DNA of 64,000 bases from NCBI GenBank assembly GCA_015680685.1, contig MNCI01008733.1, forward strand, positions 137,045 to 201,044. The letters run 5' to 3'. Position 1 is the first letter of the stretch. The number at the start of each line of letters is the position of its first letter. The position numbers and the translations under genes were made by a program. A model generated the notes under the pieces. That model saw only the letters and a program-made list of their open reading frames with translations, made no database searches and was not told the DNA's origin. Below are positions 45,068 through 57,544 of the stretch, piece by piece. The DNA is from Gnetum montanum. Taxonomy: Eukaryota > Streptophyta > Gnetopsida > Gnetales > Gnetaceae.

Positions 45068-45556
45068 GGTGACACCCCCACAACACTTAGCATCATTTTT
45101 TCCATTCACTTGGGGGAGTTTTTGATTTTTTTTCTACGACTTGCGATTGAGCGACCCTTGCTTTTCTAACTATATCTCACTCGCTAGTACTCCAATTTTA
45201 ATTCCATCTAAACCTACTTGAACCTAGAGTATTTAGCTTAGTCATGGGGGAGGGACATCTACCAAAAAGTGCCTAACTTTTTTTGGAATTTATCATCACC
45301 CAAAGGACATCATTTAGGATAATTAACTATAACACTTAGAATAATTGTGCCTAAAAATCATTTAATCCCTAGGTATATTGGGAAACTAAAAATTGGAAAC
45401 CACCAAAGTCACATGACTCATCATTACAATCTTTTGGGAAATATCACATGAAGATAAAATGGTATCATTAATTAAGGCAAGTAGTAAGGTATAATCTAAC
45501 TTTAAAAACAACCTTACTAACGCTTAGCCTCATGTGATTGCAGATGGCCCCGAAAC

Positions 45557-48257
45557 ATGGACAATAGGAAGGTCCTTCTCAAGGTGGAAGAAAATGACCT
45601 CAGAGAGGTGGAAGACAAGACCCTGTCAGACAACATGCAGAATAGGAGGAATAATCATTCAGCATTCATCAAGAAGATCCTCCTATCGTACAGTCCGAGC
45701 AGGCAGAAGGCGGAGCTGCTGTAGCGCCTGAATAGGGACAACAGCTCACATTGCCCTAAGATTATATTTAGGCCATCCATGAGAAGTCCACATTCACTAC
45801 TGTGATTGTGGAATTGAGCTTTGAATCATTTGTAGAGTTCACTCCCGAGGCTGTTAGGGATCACCTCAAAGGGTCTCCCTTATGGCCTATCCTCTCTAAA
45901 ATTGGTGCCTGATACCTAGGAGAGATGTACCAATTTTGGCACAATAGGGATCAAGGAACAACTGTCAATATTTGTGTTGTGATAGTTGACTTCTCCAAGA
46001 AGGCCATTTCAAAGGTGTTAAACCTTTCGAATACAAGGCCCAAAGTTTCTTAGTTATCCACCTATTCAGACCTAGATGTGTGAAAGGATTAGTTGGAAAG
46101 GGCTTATGGTAGTGATAAAACATTTGGTGAGTTAATGACAGAAGAGAGGATTTACTTTAAAATTAGAACATGTCACCTCTTTCCCACAAAGGGCCTGAAA
46201 AGAATATCAACGTATGCGGCTAGAGGATGTGCAGTGTTGATGGGAAAGGTTAATGCTAACCTTCCCCATATATATTTAACAAAGATCCTAAGGTGATTCG
46301 AGGAACAAAAGACAGGGAAAATGGCACTACCTTTCCCTTATCATATCAGAAAGCTTTGTTGATGTGCTAGTATTCGAGGGTACACCAATGATGTCCTCCG
46401 CAAAGCCCAAACTACTTCATATGCTAAATTGCTAAAGACACCAGTTAAGAAAAAGCACTAGCAAAGAACTGGGACTAGAACAAGAAGAAGAACAAATGGC
46501 TAGACCAACTACAACTTAACTTCTAGGACCCAGCCAACCTCCAAGTACGGGTCCTAGCCAATAACATGAAGCAGGGCCCTGCACAAGCTAGGATCAATAG
46601 CCGTCGCAAGACTACAGACCGTCGATGAACCATCTCTAGGCCATCACTGAGATAGTTAGTTGGGGAAGCCGTGATGATGCAAACCTCTTCTTTGTCATTG
46701 ATGATGCCATTCATCCTACTGTTTCATTGGATCACACAAGGGGGAAAGTATCTATTCACATAGGAGGAGGGAAAAGTAGATGGGCACAATAGATCTCAGT
46801 AACAATTAGAAACTGGTGAAGGGGCCACCGTGGTGGTCATGCAACACCAGAATGTTGCGGGAGCTACAGAAGTGATCACAAAGAACATCAAAGAATTCTT
46901 CAATGTACCTATTTTGTAACTAGCAGATTTTACAGGAGCACGAGATGCTCAAACTTTGGTCGGAACCTCAGTGACTCCTATGGAACATGAGGATGTGCTT
47001 GATCGATTGCTTCAAACAGGGCAAGTAATGACATCCCTGTTTAACATCCCTCAGGATGTTACAACAATTTAATCAAACCTCATTACCACAAACGGGAACC
47101 TGGTCCTAATAGAAGCAAGGGTCGAGCATGCTAAAGCTGAAGTGTAGAAACTACAAGAGTAGCTCATGGTCCTACAAGCAGCACAGCGTGATCCTCTACA
47201 ATTTGTTCCTACAGACTAGCTAGATAATTTTAGAACTAAGCAGCTAACCAAGCTAATAGTAGAGAATAAAAGGATGGATGATGAAAAAGAGAATGTTGTT
47301 TGGGATGCCTCCTCAGCACAGGTGCAAACTCATGCACATCTTAAGGCACTCAAGGCCTTAAAAGAAGAAAAAAATCAGCTTGTTGTAGACACTTCCATCA
47401 ATTACGAGAATAATTCATCTAGATTAACTGAGACATAAGTCATTCAGCCAGAGAAAATTGAACCCTCTCAATGGAGGAGGTATGCGCCATTCGTCAACAG
47501 TTAGCTATTGAGATAAGCGCATGGTAGAATGAGGCTAAATGACATGAGAAGCTAAAGGAGCACTTCTGTGATTAGGTGTGGATGTATAAATAGATCCTTG
47601 AAAAGGAGATCCATATGGCCAAGGCCCAAATCAACACTATCAGTGCTCAACACACTAACTGGCAGGCCATATTTGACACATATGCCTTTGCCCACCAAGC
47701 AGAAGTTAAAATCTGGGACCTATAGATTTAGGATCTAACAGAGTACATGGAGTTGGAAAATTTGAGGTACACCAACCTTGCCATGTTAACATCAGGACAT
47801 GCAAGGATAGAGCTCAAGTAGTAGGTAGCAACCACCCACATCAAATACAAAGCATAATTTGCAGAGCGTAAGAAGCTATTGGAAAAACTAGAAGTTGCAA
47901 ATTTTGAACTTGAGGTGGTAAAAGCCAACTACCAAGGATAGAAAGGTATCGCAATAGACTTGGCTTGATGGCTAGTAGATTTTCAAGAATACAAGGATAA
48001 AGCCAGAGCCTATGAAGAGGAATGACAGGTGTTTGTAGCTTGGTATGTCAAGGCCAACCAAATGTTTCCGCAACTACCCTATCCGTGGGAAGTGTTGACT
48101 TCTTCAAACATTGGAACATTAGCATGGATGGCACAAGACCCTTGGACTAAAGAGGAGAAGCTCCAGGCCATAATTCAATGCCATCAAGCCTCAAAACCTA
48201 GAGCACAAGATAAAGGGAAGGCACCAATGGAGGAACCACCACCACCTGGAACTACAT
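45557..48257 (+). pseudogene. A3 accessory frame: plant-transposon-like domain plus coiled coil
   Basis: Just before the likely start is TGATTGCAG followed by ATGG (45534-45547), a good splice-acceptor shape. The ATG at 45557 opens MDNRKVLLKVEENDLREVED. The middle part (45780-46290) has VELSFESFVEFTPEAVRDHL and then FKIRTCHLFPTKGLKRISTY and NANLPHIYLTKIL, resembling the 'putative plant transposon protein' fold. A long charged, helical part follows (47100-48000), including YMELENLRYTNLAMLTS, homologous to A2 33385-33618. A Pro-rich tail APMEEPPPPGTT ends at 48257. Roughly twenty stops. It sits just before the polypurine tract. Function unknown; no envelope-like membrane segments are seen. Confidence 0.6.
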
Positions 48258-48402
48258 GAGTTTCAAAATTTTTGTAGATGTAGAACATTCTGTGTGTTGT
48301 ATCCTTGTTTTTCTTTCATTCCACACTGCAAAATAATCCCATTTTCCCATCTAATAATCCCATACCTATCCACTATGTAATCACTATAACTCAAGGATGA
48401 GT

Positions 48403-48423
48403 TTTCATTTAGTCATGGGGGTA
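48403..48423 (+). promoter_or_regulatory. Polypurine tract of A3
   Basis: AGTCATGGGGGTA ends directly at the right LTR start. Confidence 0.7.
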
Positions 48424-49251
48424 TGATGAGTCGTCATTTAGGGTGACTGTGATATCGCGTATGTGATATCGCATGCCAGTCGCAATATCGCATACGCGAT
48501 ATCGAGGCCTGTCTCCTCATCTATAAATAAGAGGTAGATAGGTGAGTTTAGGAATCTATTTTCTAGTCCCTTAGTTGAACTCTTACAGTTTTTCCTTCTT
48601 AGAGTTAGAATTATTTCCCAGTGTATGCCCGCACTATGGTGATTGTAATTGTATGACATCCTTTATTCGAGTGTGATGTACTTGGACACACACATGACTG
48701 GAAATAAAGATCGAGATTACTTCATCATTTTAGCATTCATTCAATTTAATTATTTAATTAATTGTTATTTACTGCTTTCCTAATTAATCTCTCTCACCCT
48801 TAAACTCATGTTAAAATATGGAATGAGTACGACTTGATTACAAGCATTTAAGTGTGACTACTTGGTAACCCAGTAGTGTACCTAGGATCTATGCTTGGTA
48901 ATCCCATTGGTAGTTGTGCATGAAGTCCAAGATGTGTATGGATAATCAAGGAATGGATGCTCATTACACTTAGGCTAGATTAGATTCTCTCACCCTTCTC
49001 TCCTAGCTTAGTTAATATTACTTTCCATTGCCTTCAGGAGTAGCATTAGATTAGAAACCTATCATACACCTCACTCTGGACTAAACCATACATGACAAAG
49101 TTAATACTAGTCCATGTGGGAAGACAACGAATTGTGACCTAAGGCTAAATATCTAGATGCCACAACTAGTATGTCTATGGAGTTCGACCAGATTGTGAGT
49201 GTAATGCTTGTATTCGTAAGGTTGAGTGTAGGGGTACCTCACCACTCATCA
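48424..49251 (+). repeat. 3' LTR of A3 (828 bp)
   Basis: TGATGAGTCGTCATTTAGGG to CACCACTCATCA. Same length as the left LTR. Confidence 0.95.
48449..48529 (+). promoter_or_regulatory. U3 palindromic repeats and TATA box in the A3 3' LTR
   Basis: Better preserved than the left copy: GTGATATCGCGTATGTGATA, then GCAATATCGCATACGCGATA, then TATAAATA at 48522-48529. Confidence 0.7.
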
Positions 49252-49256
49252 ACTAG
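49252..49256. repeat. Target-site duplication of A3, right
   Basis: ACTAG, identical to 40611-40615. Confidence 0.9.
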
Positions 49257-50243
49257 CTTCCCAATGTTTATAAAAGCATATTCCATTCTAGCTAGTAGAT
49301 TTTTGACCTCAAGGGGATCTTTTTTAAAGCTCTTAGGAATTTTCAACTCTCCCCAATTAGTTTCATCAAGTTCATCAAAGAGTTAGCAATGGATTTTCTC
49401 CATCTCATCCATGCCTTTAATGTAGGCACTCATAAGGGTCTTAGTTTGTTCCATGCATATTTTTTGACTACTATCTACTTTAGCCATCAACCATTGGGTG
49501 CCCTCATATTTTTTAATTGCTACATATAGGCACCTTTGGATTTCTATGACATTTGCACATTACTTGCATGGTATGAGTTTCATACTTGTAACTATCCATA
49601 AATTCTACATGTAGTGGCATTTTGTGTTATTGTACATGATGCATAGAACATGCTTCTTCTCTATCTTCTCAAATTTTTTCTCCTTGAAGATCTCCAAGAA
49701 GAGGAATCTAATTCCTAGCTATGCATCTATTATAGTCAACCAAGCCCTTTTCATGATGATAGGAACATGCCCCCTGTAGTTATCCACTCTGATTACTAGG
49801 AAGTTAGCAAGATATGACCATCCATAGATGCTGATCACAATGTCCTCCATCAATCCCAAGGTAACTATGATAGATTGATCTACTAACTCAAGATGAATAT
49901 TACTCTTCTTGAGTGAAGGTAAGTTTTAAGCTTTGTACATTTTCTATGAGATTATGTTAACACCAGAACTTAAGTCTAGAAGATCCTTGCAAAGTTCATT
50001 TTTGGTAATTTGCAAGTAAGTAAGGGGGCTTCCATGGTTAGATCTTTTACTAGGAAGATGGCTACTAACCTTTATCCAATCTATGACCACATGGATCAAC
50101 ATTACAATATGCACTTTGAAAGGTGTTTGATTCAAAGGGATCTTGAAATATGTTGTAAAGGAAAAAGGAGAAATAGGGTCAGCAGCCATAGGTGCATGTA
50201 AGGGCTTAACATGACTGTTGGTTTGGAGAAAGGGTCCTTTCAT
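49257..50243 (-). pseudogene. pol: A2 pol part 1: aspartic protease and linker to reverse transcriptase
   Basis: Minus strand. The protease active site is CKDLLDLSSGVNIIS (about 49947-49990; usual Athila form ALLDLGASVN), followed by SNIHLELVDQSIIVTLGLME and FLVIRVDNYRGHVPIIMKRA, then KIHC and LDETNWGELKIPKSFK. The reading continues on the other side of A3 at 40610 with the start of the reverse transcriptase, showing that A3 interrupted one pol frame. In-frame stops present. Confidence 0.65.
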
Positions 50244-52650
50244 AAACTTATTGTCTAAACCACTTAACTAAGGAGACAACTATAGGTTAATGACCCTTGT
50301 AGCATTTCTTTGCTATGGATGGGCTAGAATTTCACCTTGCATGGATGGAGTGGGTGGCAACTAAGTTAAGGGTGAAGATACATGTGTAGAAGGATGAGGA
50401 GGATAACATCGAAATCGAAACTCCCCTCTTTGAGATTGTGCTCTATAATACTCATGAGGGTAATAGTGGTGCTAGAAAGAGGCATGATTGAAAGAGTCAT
50501 GTGGAGAAATGGGCTATTGAATATAGTACTCGTATGGATCTATCTACTGGTAAGGATACTACTACCTTGGTGGTGGCATCTCCCATAATTATGGGTGTTG
50601 CTACTTCTAGTACTACTCATAAGGTTAAGGTGGCACTCTACTCAAATAGTAGGCTTTTTGGTCGAACTTCTTGTATGTACCTTGAAGATAAGGTAACCTC
50701 TTGGGTACTTCTTGTATTGTTGAGCAAGGATTAAAAGCATACATCCTAAATTCCTACAAGTGTGACACAACTAGGTAACATCCCTTAGGATGTTCATATT
50801 GGCAGATGTCACATCACTTGTCATCTAATTTAGAATCTATAACCTCGTCTATTGCAACAACTTTGCCCTTACCCTTTTAATTGGCATGTTCAGCTTCTTT
50901 CCTCCCCCTTCAGTCATGACCATTAATTTTCTCTTTGGACTCTTTAGTAATTCTAAGAGTAGTTGGGAATGTTTCATCTAAAGAGTCCTATATTTTTTCA
51001 ATCTTAGCCAAGATTTCAAAAATAGATTTTTAAATTGGTGAGGTTTTTCATTGCACCACTTCATCAAGTGGTGTTACTTCCTCATTGTCATAGAATTGGA
51101 CCTTCCTTTTGTAAATGGAAGGGTCCCAGTTGTACTCCTCTACACTTTATTTTTTCTTAGTTCATCCTCTTTTTAGGTCACTTACCTAATTAGCCTCTAG
51201 ATTTGATGAACTCTTATCTCTAAAAGCTTCCCTTGGGCATAGATGCTAAGAGTTCTTCTTGTTTCTATTCAAAGTCCATCTATGATATAGCATAATTGCT
51301 CCCTTTGAGAATAGTCATGGCCTAGGCATCGGTGTAATAGAGAGTAATACCTACCCATGATCACATCCAAGGATTCATCTATGCCCTATTTCTAGCCTTG
51401 GATCTACCTTCTTAGGTTAGACACTAAAGAGTTGTCTGATATTTATAATTGAAGATCTCAAGCATCATACTCCATCATCTAATTTATTCTCACTCCAAGG
51501 ACTAGTACCAACTTTTAGCTTCCTTGATGATTATCCTAAAGAATAGCTTTAACTTTTTCCATTCTTTCTCAATGTTCTAGACGACTTAGGCATCATGAAC
51601 AACTTGGAGATGATTCTATGGATTAGAATTGTATCCCCCTTTAAATTTAGGGACATTATTCATGTCCAACTATTTGATTTGATTATTTTTCGCATGCCTT
51701 GTTGGAATCATCACTGCCTTCACAATGTTCAACATATTTCTAGTTCCCAGTAAAGGCTCATCATAGTCATGACCCCTGTGATCGCCATGATGCCTATGAT
51801 GCCCTCTATTATCCATTTTGTCTCTATGATGGACCCCTCTTGATTACCCATGCCCCTAGTCTTTACTATTATAGAGGGATCTACAATCATACTTATCTCA
51901 TCTGTCACCTCCATCATGGTCTCTTGCCTTGTAGCTTCAATCAAAGAAGGATGATGTTGAGGATGTTGAAGGTGAAGAGGATGAAGGGGTAGCATCAAAA
52001 TGATTCCTACCAGTCCATCTTCTTTGTTCCTAGCCATGATCACCATGTTTATCTTTATCTTGATGCTTGTCATTATTCCTACCTTGACTCCCTCCTTTGA
52101 AGCCCCCATGATCATGGAACTCATTCTTCCCTAAACTATGATTGTTTATTATTAAATATAAATTCTAGTTATGGCCCCCATCATTGAAGAAAATGGGAGA
52201 AGATTAAGTGAATTAAGAACCCCTAGAGAAGGAATCCTCTTCTTCTTTTTGGCTAAGTAAGAACAAAGGATTCATGAACTGTTTCCCTTTTGATGCCTCA
52301 TAGCTAGCTCCCTAATGTCAATATTTCTTTCTTTGTGTCTTAGTGGGATGATAATCCTAGTAGTCATGATCTTGCATGATGTACTTAGCATTAAGCCCTA
52401 TGATGCCCAATTTCATGAGATTGTGAGGTAGCATTGTAGGAAGTGATTGATCAAGTGGTGACACGATGTTGTCCTCCATGTCCTTCCACAACATCTTTGT
52501 ATCCTTATGCAGGATGAATGTGAAGTCCAAAATATGCTCATTTGGATGTGTATAGATGACTTTGCATTATTAGGACATGGTTGATTTCAGGCCTTCTTAC
52601 CTTTGTTGATTAAAGTTGTGCTCAAATGGTGGCAGAGAATATTCCCTATG
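50244..52650 (-). pseudogene. gag: A2 gag
   Basis: Minus strand. The N-terminal part (52600-52350) reads HILDFTFILHKDTKMLWKDM; a His/Asp/Arg/Gly-rich linker (52130-51740) follows, then the Gag domain at 51720-51480: NNVPKFKGGYNSNP, NIEKEWKKLKLFFRIIIKEA and KSWY, a gypsy Gag pattern. A Lys-rich C-terminal part runs to about 50830. Several stops and frameshifts. The Met/Ile-rich frame at 51729-52124 is an out-of-frame reading of the linker. Confidence 0.6.
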
Positions 52651-52790
52651 AAAAGAAGTCATGTTAGTTCTAAAGAAAAATAGTGTGTTTGGTTTATTAT
52701 TATTTATCTCAATGATTTAATCTTAGGTTCATTACAATGTCATTATATAATTTCACTAATTTCCTAGGTAGCACATGTAGCTAACTAAAG

Positions 52791-52809
52791 TCCTCAGCAA
52801 TGATGCCAA
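52791..52809 (-). other. Primer-binding site of A2 (tRNA-Asp type, decayed)
   Basis: Minus strand TTGGCATCATTGCTGAGGA directly inside the 5' LTR; it aligns with TGGCGCCGTTGCCGGGGA. Confidence 0.65.
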
Positions 52810-53655
52810 TGATGAGAATCGAGTAGTCCCTATGCCCAACCGTATGAATCACTAGCATTCACTAAGTGATCTAGTTGAATTCCATAGACTTTAGCTCTCT
52901 AAGTACACTTTTCCTAGGTAGTGAATCTCAAAGACATGATCATTGTCTTCCCAGTTCCACTTGTGAGGTGCAATGGTGTGGTTAAGTGTAATTGATGCAT
53001 ATGATTTTTATCATTTTTATGTTTTTCATTGAATTCATATAAGTGCTAAAAATAAAGTAATTATATGTTTAATTAATATAATAAATAATTAATTCCTTAA
53101 CTAATCCTAACACAAGTGTCCACTCCCACCTTTCGTACACATCTTGAAGATGTTGCAACGCTACTAGATTACCAAGCATTAAGCACTACTGGGATTACCA
53201 AGTGTTAACGTATACTTGAGATGGTCATATTTATGTGCATTAATTATCCAAATTTAATTAATTAATTAAATGTGTAAAGGTAAATTTCACGAATAGTAAA
53301 TGCATTAAGATAAATATAAGACTAAGTTGAAGCGTTACAAGGTTTATGAAGAAAGCTCATCTTTATTTCTATTCATGCCTTGATGTCCAGGTACATTGAT
53401 GCTTGAACAAAGATCTGTACAATTTTCACTCCTACTATGGGCACTTAGAAAATATTCTAACTCTCAAATGAATAAATTGTAAGAGCTATGCAATGATACT
53501 TAACAATGAATTCCATAAATATAGCTACATCACACATTTATATAGGCAAAATAAGACATTGTATCAAGGCATACACGTCAATGCAGGAAACCATGCATTG
53601 ATTGGATTACATCAATGAGATCCAATTGATGTGGTAAACCCATAGCAACTCATCA
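52810..53655 (-). repeat. 5' LTR of A2 (846 bp)
   Basis: Starts TGATGAGAATCGAGTAGTCC and ends CAACTCATCA. Pairs with 31919-32754. U3 repeats at 53590-53640 and a TATA-like box (minus CCTATATAAATG) at about 53533-53545. Confidence 0.8.
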
Positions 53656-54641
53656 ATAAGGAACCCTTATGGTCAAAGGTAAAAGCTTATGCCTCTTCTT
53701 TGTAATTGTCATATAATTCTAGTTGGATTTGAGAGAAAAAAAATGCCTCAATTTCCCTTTAGAAAATTAATCATGCAACAATATTTTGCTAGAATCCCAA
53801 AGAATTCTTCTTTTCTAAAGTGTAATTTATGGTATGGAACATGAAAAATATCATGAATTATGCTAAAATAGCATAACTAAGTTCATAATGTCAACAACAT
53901 TGGCATTCCCCATGTAATTTCTCAAAAACGTTGTAGACCAAAATGTTGCAATTTCTAACCATAGTAAGTGCAAACAATGCTATGTATAATGTTTAGAAAC
54001 TTTTCCAAGACAATTCAACATATAAATATCAAACCATGGCCTATAAAAACAAGAATTGACACCATTTTTGAGGACTTTTAGATTTTCAAAACTCTTCCAA
54101 ACTTGAGACTTTTGGAGCAAAGCAAAGATCTAAAAGCTTAAAGCCATTTCTTTAGAATTAATCATTAAGAGTATTGAGAACCTATTATAACCATCACTTT
54201 AAAGTATATTGATCAAGAAATACTATTCATATCAGCTATAGAACACACCCTCCCTAACTGTGCAGTAAATCTTTAAGAGCACTTTTAAGAAGATTCCTAG
54301 AACATTCACATTTCCACATCTTGAAAGCCTAGAGGCTTCTGATCTATATTTTTTCACCTTATATTTTTCAAAAATTAATAAAAATTTTGCTATGTTTAGC
54401 CATATTTTTCTATTATTTCTTGTCTCATTTCTCTATTCGTTCTTGGATCCAATGTTGGATTAATTATTTTCAAGTTATCATCCATTATCGCTTGTTTTGA
54501 CCTAATAATAAACTATTAAGTCCTTAGGTGATCAACAATACTTTTTAGGATACCTCAGATCCTTTTTGATTTCCATGGATCTTGAGGTAAAACTATTCAT
54601 GCAGATGTATTCAATTTCCAAATCAAAGTTTTTCTATCTCT
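53656..54641 (+). repeat. 3' LTR of T1, second piece
   Basis: Continues the LTR from 31918; matches 19240-20230, e.g. CATGAATTATGCTAAAATA. Ends TTTTTCTATCTCT before the T2 integrase core. Confidence 0.75.
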
Positions 54642-55490
54642 AAATGATAACCTAGACTTCCAATCATGTGACCTTAACATCCTTGGATCAATAATACATA
54701 AATCATCTACATGTCATAGCTTCATCATTACTATTGTAGAGTACTTCATGAAATGGGTAGAAGTCATCTCATTGAGATAGACAACATCACAACAATTTAC
54801 CTATTATATCCTTGATAACATCATTTTGTGATTTAGACTACCATAAACCATAGTTGCAAATATTGGACCTTAATTTAAAAATAATAAATCAAAAGGTTTC
54901 GATAAAAAAATTATGTATTTAGCATTCATTTTCCACAAAGTATTACATACAAGCTAATGATCAAGTAGAATCTAGCAATAATACTATACTCAATCTTCTT
55001 AAGAAACTAATCACCAATAATATGAAAAAATTGTACAAACAATTGTTATATGTATTATGGGCTTATATAATAACATTTTACACTAAAACATGTGTGTAAG
55101 GTTTTGATGCCATGTTTTCCTTAAAGTTTCAAATCCCATCCTTGAGTATAGCCTTATCTAGTCTCATCAACATAAATCAAAATAATGCATAGCACATCAT
55201 CAACCTTGACTTAATGGAGAAACATCTCTTCTAGGTACTTTTCAAAATTAAGAGATATCAAGAAAAGAAAAAATAATAATTTCACTTTAACTCAAATCAG
55301 TGAAGGATTAATGAGGATGAGTTATTTTTGAAAGTGATTCATGAATTCACCAACAAGTTCAAGCCAAATGGGAGGGACCATTTCTAGTCACTAAGGCTTT
55401 TAGTAATAGCGCATTCAAAATTAGTTATATGGATGGAAATAAGTTGACCAATCCAATCAACTACTCATATTTAACATGATATTATATTTA
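54642..55490 (+). pseudogene. pol: T2 pol part 2: integrase core and C-terminus
   Basis: Plus strand. DLNILGSIIHKSSTCHSFII and EYFMKWVEVISL match the Tat-lineage integrase core start (usually DxIGPI...GHKFIIVATDYFTKWVEA); QTIVADNGPQF survives as TIVANIGP; QVESSNNTILNLLKKLITNN follows (about 54960-55020), then the C-terminal KISYMDGNK (usually YKLSYMDGNE) near 55430. Stops and frameshifts are frequent. It continues the zinc region at 19130-19190. Confidence 0.7.
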
Positions 55491-56424
55491 ACCTCATTTT
55501 TCTATTTTCTTTCTTATATTTTTATTAACAAGTTAAGCTAGAATGAAATGACTACATCTCATTATTTTACCACAAACTAGGAGATTTACTCATGTCAACA
55601 CTCTTTTCATCCTTTATTTTCTTCCAAATTGACTAGAAAAAGTGCTAAAAATATGGTTAACTCTATCATGAATGTGTACTTAGGGACCTCTAAAAATAAT
55701 TTTGTTTTTAAAACTTATGATATTGCCTCTAAAACTGTGTCTCAAGCATGAACATTACTTGTTCTCTGTTTTTGTCTCTTTTTTTGGTTATATATGTTTT
55801 TCTATTAAAGTAACTAATTCGTTTATTCCTAGTTGTGTTAATAGGGCATTCCACAAGGCGATGTAAATATGCTATTCATCCAAACACTAAGTTACATCAT
55901 AACTTCAACATACCTTGCTCTATTAGATTGATTGTTTGTGTATTAATCAAGATTCCTCTTCATTATTTTCATGTCTTCTTTATTAATAGCATGCATAATC
56001 ATGGCACTAACTATTACAAATTTTCCTCTACTTAACAATCCCTCTATCCAATCTTGTTCAAAGAAGTTATTGATTCTATGCCACATGAAAATAATAACTA
56101 CTTGTGTCTAAGTATTTGACATAAGCACCATGACACTCAAGTGCTTCAGTAACTCCATGTCTAATTAAATTTCATCTTTATATACTACCAAATGTTGGCA
56201 GGCATGGTAAATATATTTTTTCTTCTTCAAGAAAAAGAGAAAGAAGAAGAAGGATTACCATAAAGTTCAATGAATGTTGGACTAATAATACTACNTCCCT
56301 TTGTCAACATAGTGTAAAAGCAAGTGTGACATGGAAGCATGTGTAGCAAACCTACAATGCTAATTTGTATTCTTTGTTGATATTCTCCAAGATAGACCTC
56401 AAAACATCAACAAATAGAATCCAA
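55491..56424 (+). other. T2 region between integrase and 3' LTR
   Basis: AT-rich, no frame recognised. It ends in CAACAAATAGAATCCAA, the position of the polypurine tract, and the 80 bases before it match the same position in T1 (31790-31882). One unresolved base at 56295. Confidence 0.5.
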
Positions 56425-57400
56425 TGAAATGCCTTAAAAAATTTCATTTGTAAGCCAAGACATAAAATTTTTATTTACATCATTTGTTTGTAATTGTAAA
56501 CTAAGAATAGGCATAAGAGCATCCTTATTACTCTTTTAGAAAATTCTTTTGCGATCTTTCTAGTGTTAAAATTTTTTAAATGTCATTCCATTATAAAATG
56601 TAAAGTGTTTAGTGTGAACATATTTGAATGTAGTCTTACCATCATAATATTTTCTAAGATATGCTAGAAAGCATGCTACAAAAGTCAATACTAAAAATGA
56701 TAGGATTATCATTACACTGCCTAACTACTTTATCATGAAATGACATGCCCTAAGTCTCTAAAAGTTAGAACTAATACTTTACTTAGGTACTTTTGAGTAT
56801 AGACAATAGCATAAAATGATAGTAGCATTTTTCCCTTCTCTCTTTTCTAGAAGGAACTCTTAAACCAGCTTACCTTAGTAACAAGATTTTCATTGAGTGA
56901 GATCCTCCTAGAAGTAGGATCTTGAGGTTGGTATGAGCATCTTATACATGGAAAACTCCTTCCACCATTTTCAAGAATAGATACACCTTAAAATTAGTTG
57001 GTATCTAAATGAACTCTTGTGACCAAAGTGGCTCTGAAGCCTTTTCTCCTACAACTAAGAAGTTGACATTTTTTGGGGCTTCTTAGGCCTAAATCTATAT
57101 TTTTTGAACTCTCATGCATGTTTAATATAAGTTTACAATATTTTTTGGTTTTTTTATTCTACATCTCTATTTTTTCATCTACTAGATATATCAAGTTCTT
57201 GTTATTTACATGTGCTTTTCATTTTCATTTATATACTCTACATTTGGTACTAGTCTATAAGTTCTTGGGTGATTAAGCATCATAGGGAGACCATGTAGGG
57301 CATCCTAGATTTGCCCTATATGCCCATGCAAGTCCAAGGTTAAAACTATCTTATTCACAGAATTCTTTAGTTATCTAGTATTTTAATTTTTCTTTCACTC
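56425..57400 (+). repeat. 3' LTR of T2 (diverged)
   Basis: Starts TGAAATGCCTTAAAAAATTT, matching the T1 LTR start (TGAAACACCTCAAAGAAAAT), and appears to end at TTTTTCTTTCACTC near 57400 where the T1 LTR ends TTTTCTATCACT. The middle is too diverged to align by eye, so the end is approximate. Confidence 0.5.
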
Positions 57401-57544
57401 TAGGAAGTTTCTCTAATTTGTAAGCATTTAATAATTTCTTAGGATTTAATATTCTTATAAGTTAACCAATCCTACAAATTATATGTTTGTGAGACTTATT
57501 GACATTTCTTACATTGAATGAGTTAAACATTCTTTAAGGAATAT

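Larger units (their letters stand above)
40616..49251 (+). mobile_element. Non-autonomous Athila-like Ty3/gypsy element A3, complete
   Basis: 8636 bp with two 828-bp LTRs, perfect 5-bp duplication ACTAG, a tRNA-Asp-type primer-binding site, gag, a U3-like internal promoter, an accessory frame and a polypurine tract. No protease, reverse transcriptase or integrase is seen. It is inserted in the pol of A2, whose reading resumes on the other side. Gag plus accessory protein without pol suggests use of a partner's enzymes. Confidence 0.9.
31919..53655 (-). mobile_element. Athila-like Ty3/gypsy element A2, host of A3
   Basis: LTRs at 31919-32754 and 52810-53655. On the minus strand: primer-binding site complementary to tRNA-Asp, gag, aspartic protease, reverse transcriptase, RNase H, integrase, a U3-like internal promoter, an accessory frame and a polypurine tract. 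A3 (8.6 kb) is inserted in the pol region; without it A2 is 13.1 kb. Flanks ATAGA and ATAAG form a decayed duplication in the T1 LTR. It is the only element here with a full set of pol domains, so it is a candidate relative of the autonomous partner of A3. Confidence 0.8.
19212..54641 (+). mobile_element. Tat-like Ty3/gypsy element T1, host of C2 and A2
   Basis: Bounded by two similar LTRs: 19212-20230, and a right copy split by A2 into 31883-31918 plus 53656-54641. Flanks AAATA (19207-19211) and AAATG (54642-54646) form a duplication with one mismatch. It sits between the two halves of the T2 integrase. Without the nested insertions it is about 8 kb, with gag, protease and an extra frame but no recognisable reverse transcriptase or integrase, so it looks non-autonomous. 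Confidence 0.75.
18220..57400 (+). mobile_element. Tat-like Ty3/gypsy element T2, split by T1
   Basis: Its pol runs on the plus strand from about 18220, stops in the integrase zinc region at 19211 and resumes in the integrase core at 54642. The 3' LTR is at 56425-57400. The 5' half is not identified; it may lie left of the LINE or be lost. The sequence between the two halves belongs to T1 and the elements nested in it. Confidence 0.65.

Noticed and set aside
51729-52124. Met/Ile-rich 131-residue minus-strand frame
   Set aside because: It is an out-of-frame reading of the His/Asp/Gly/Arg-rich linker of A2 gag.
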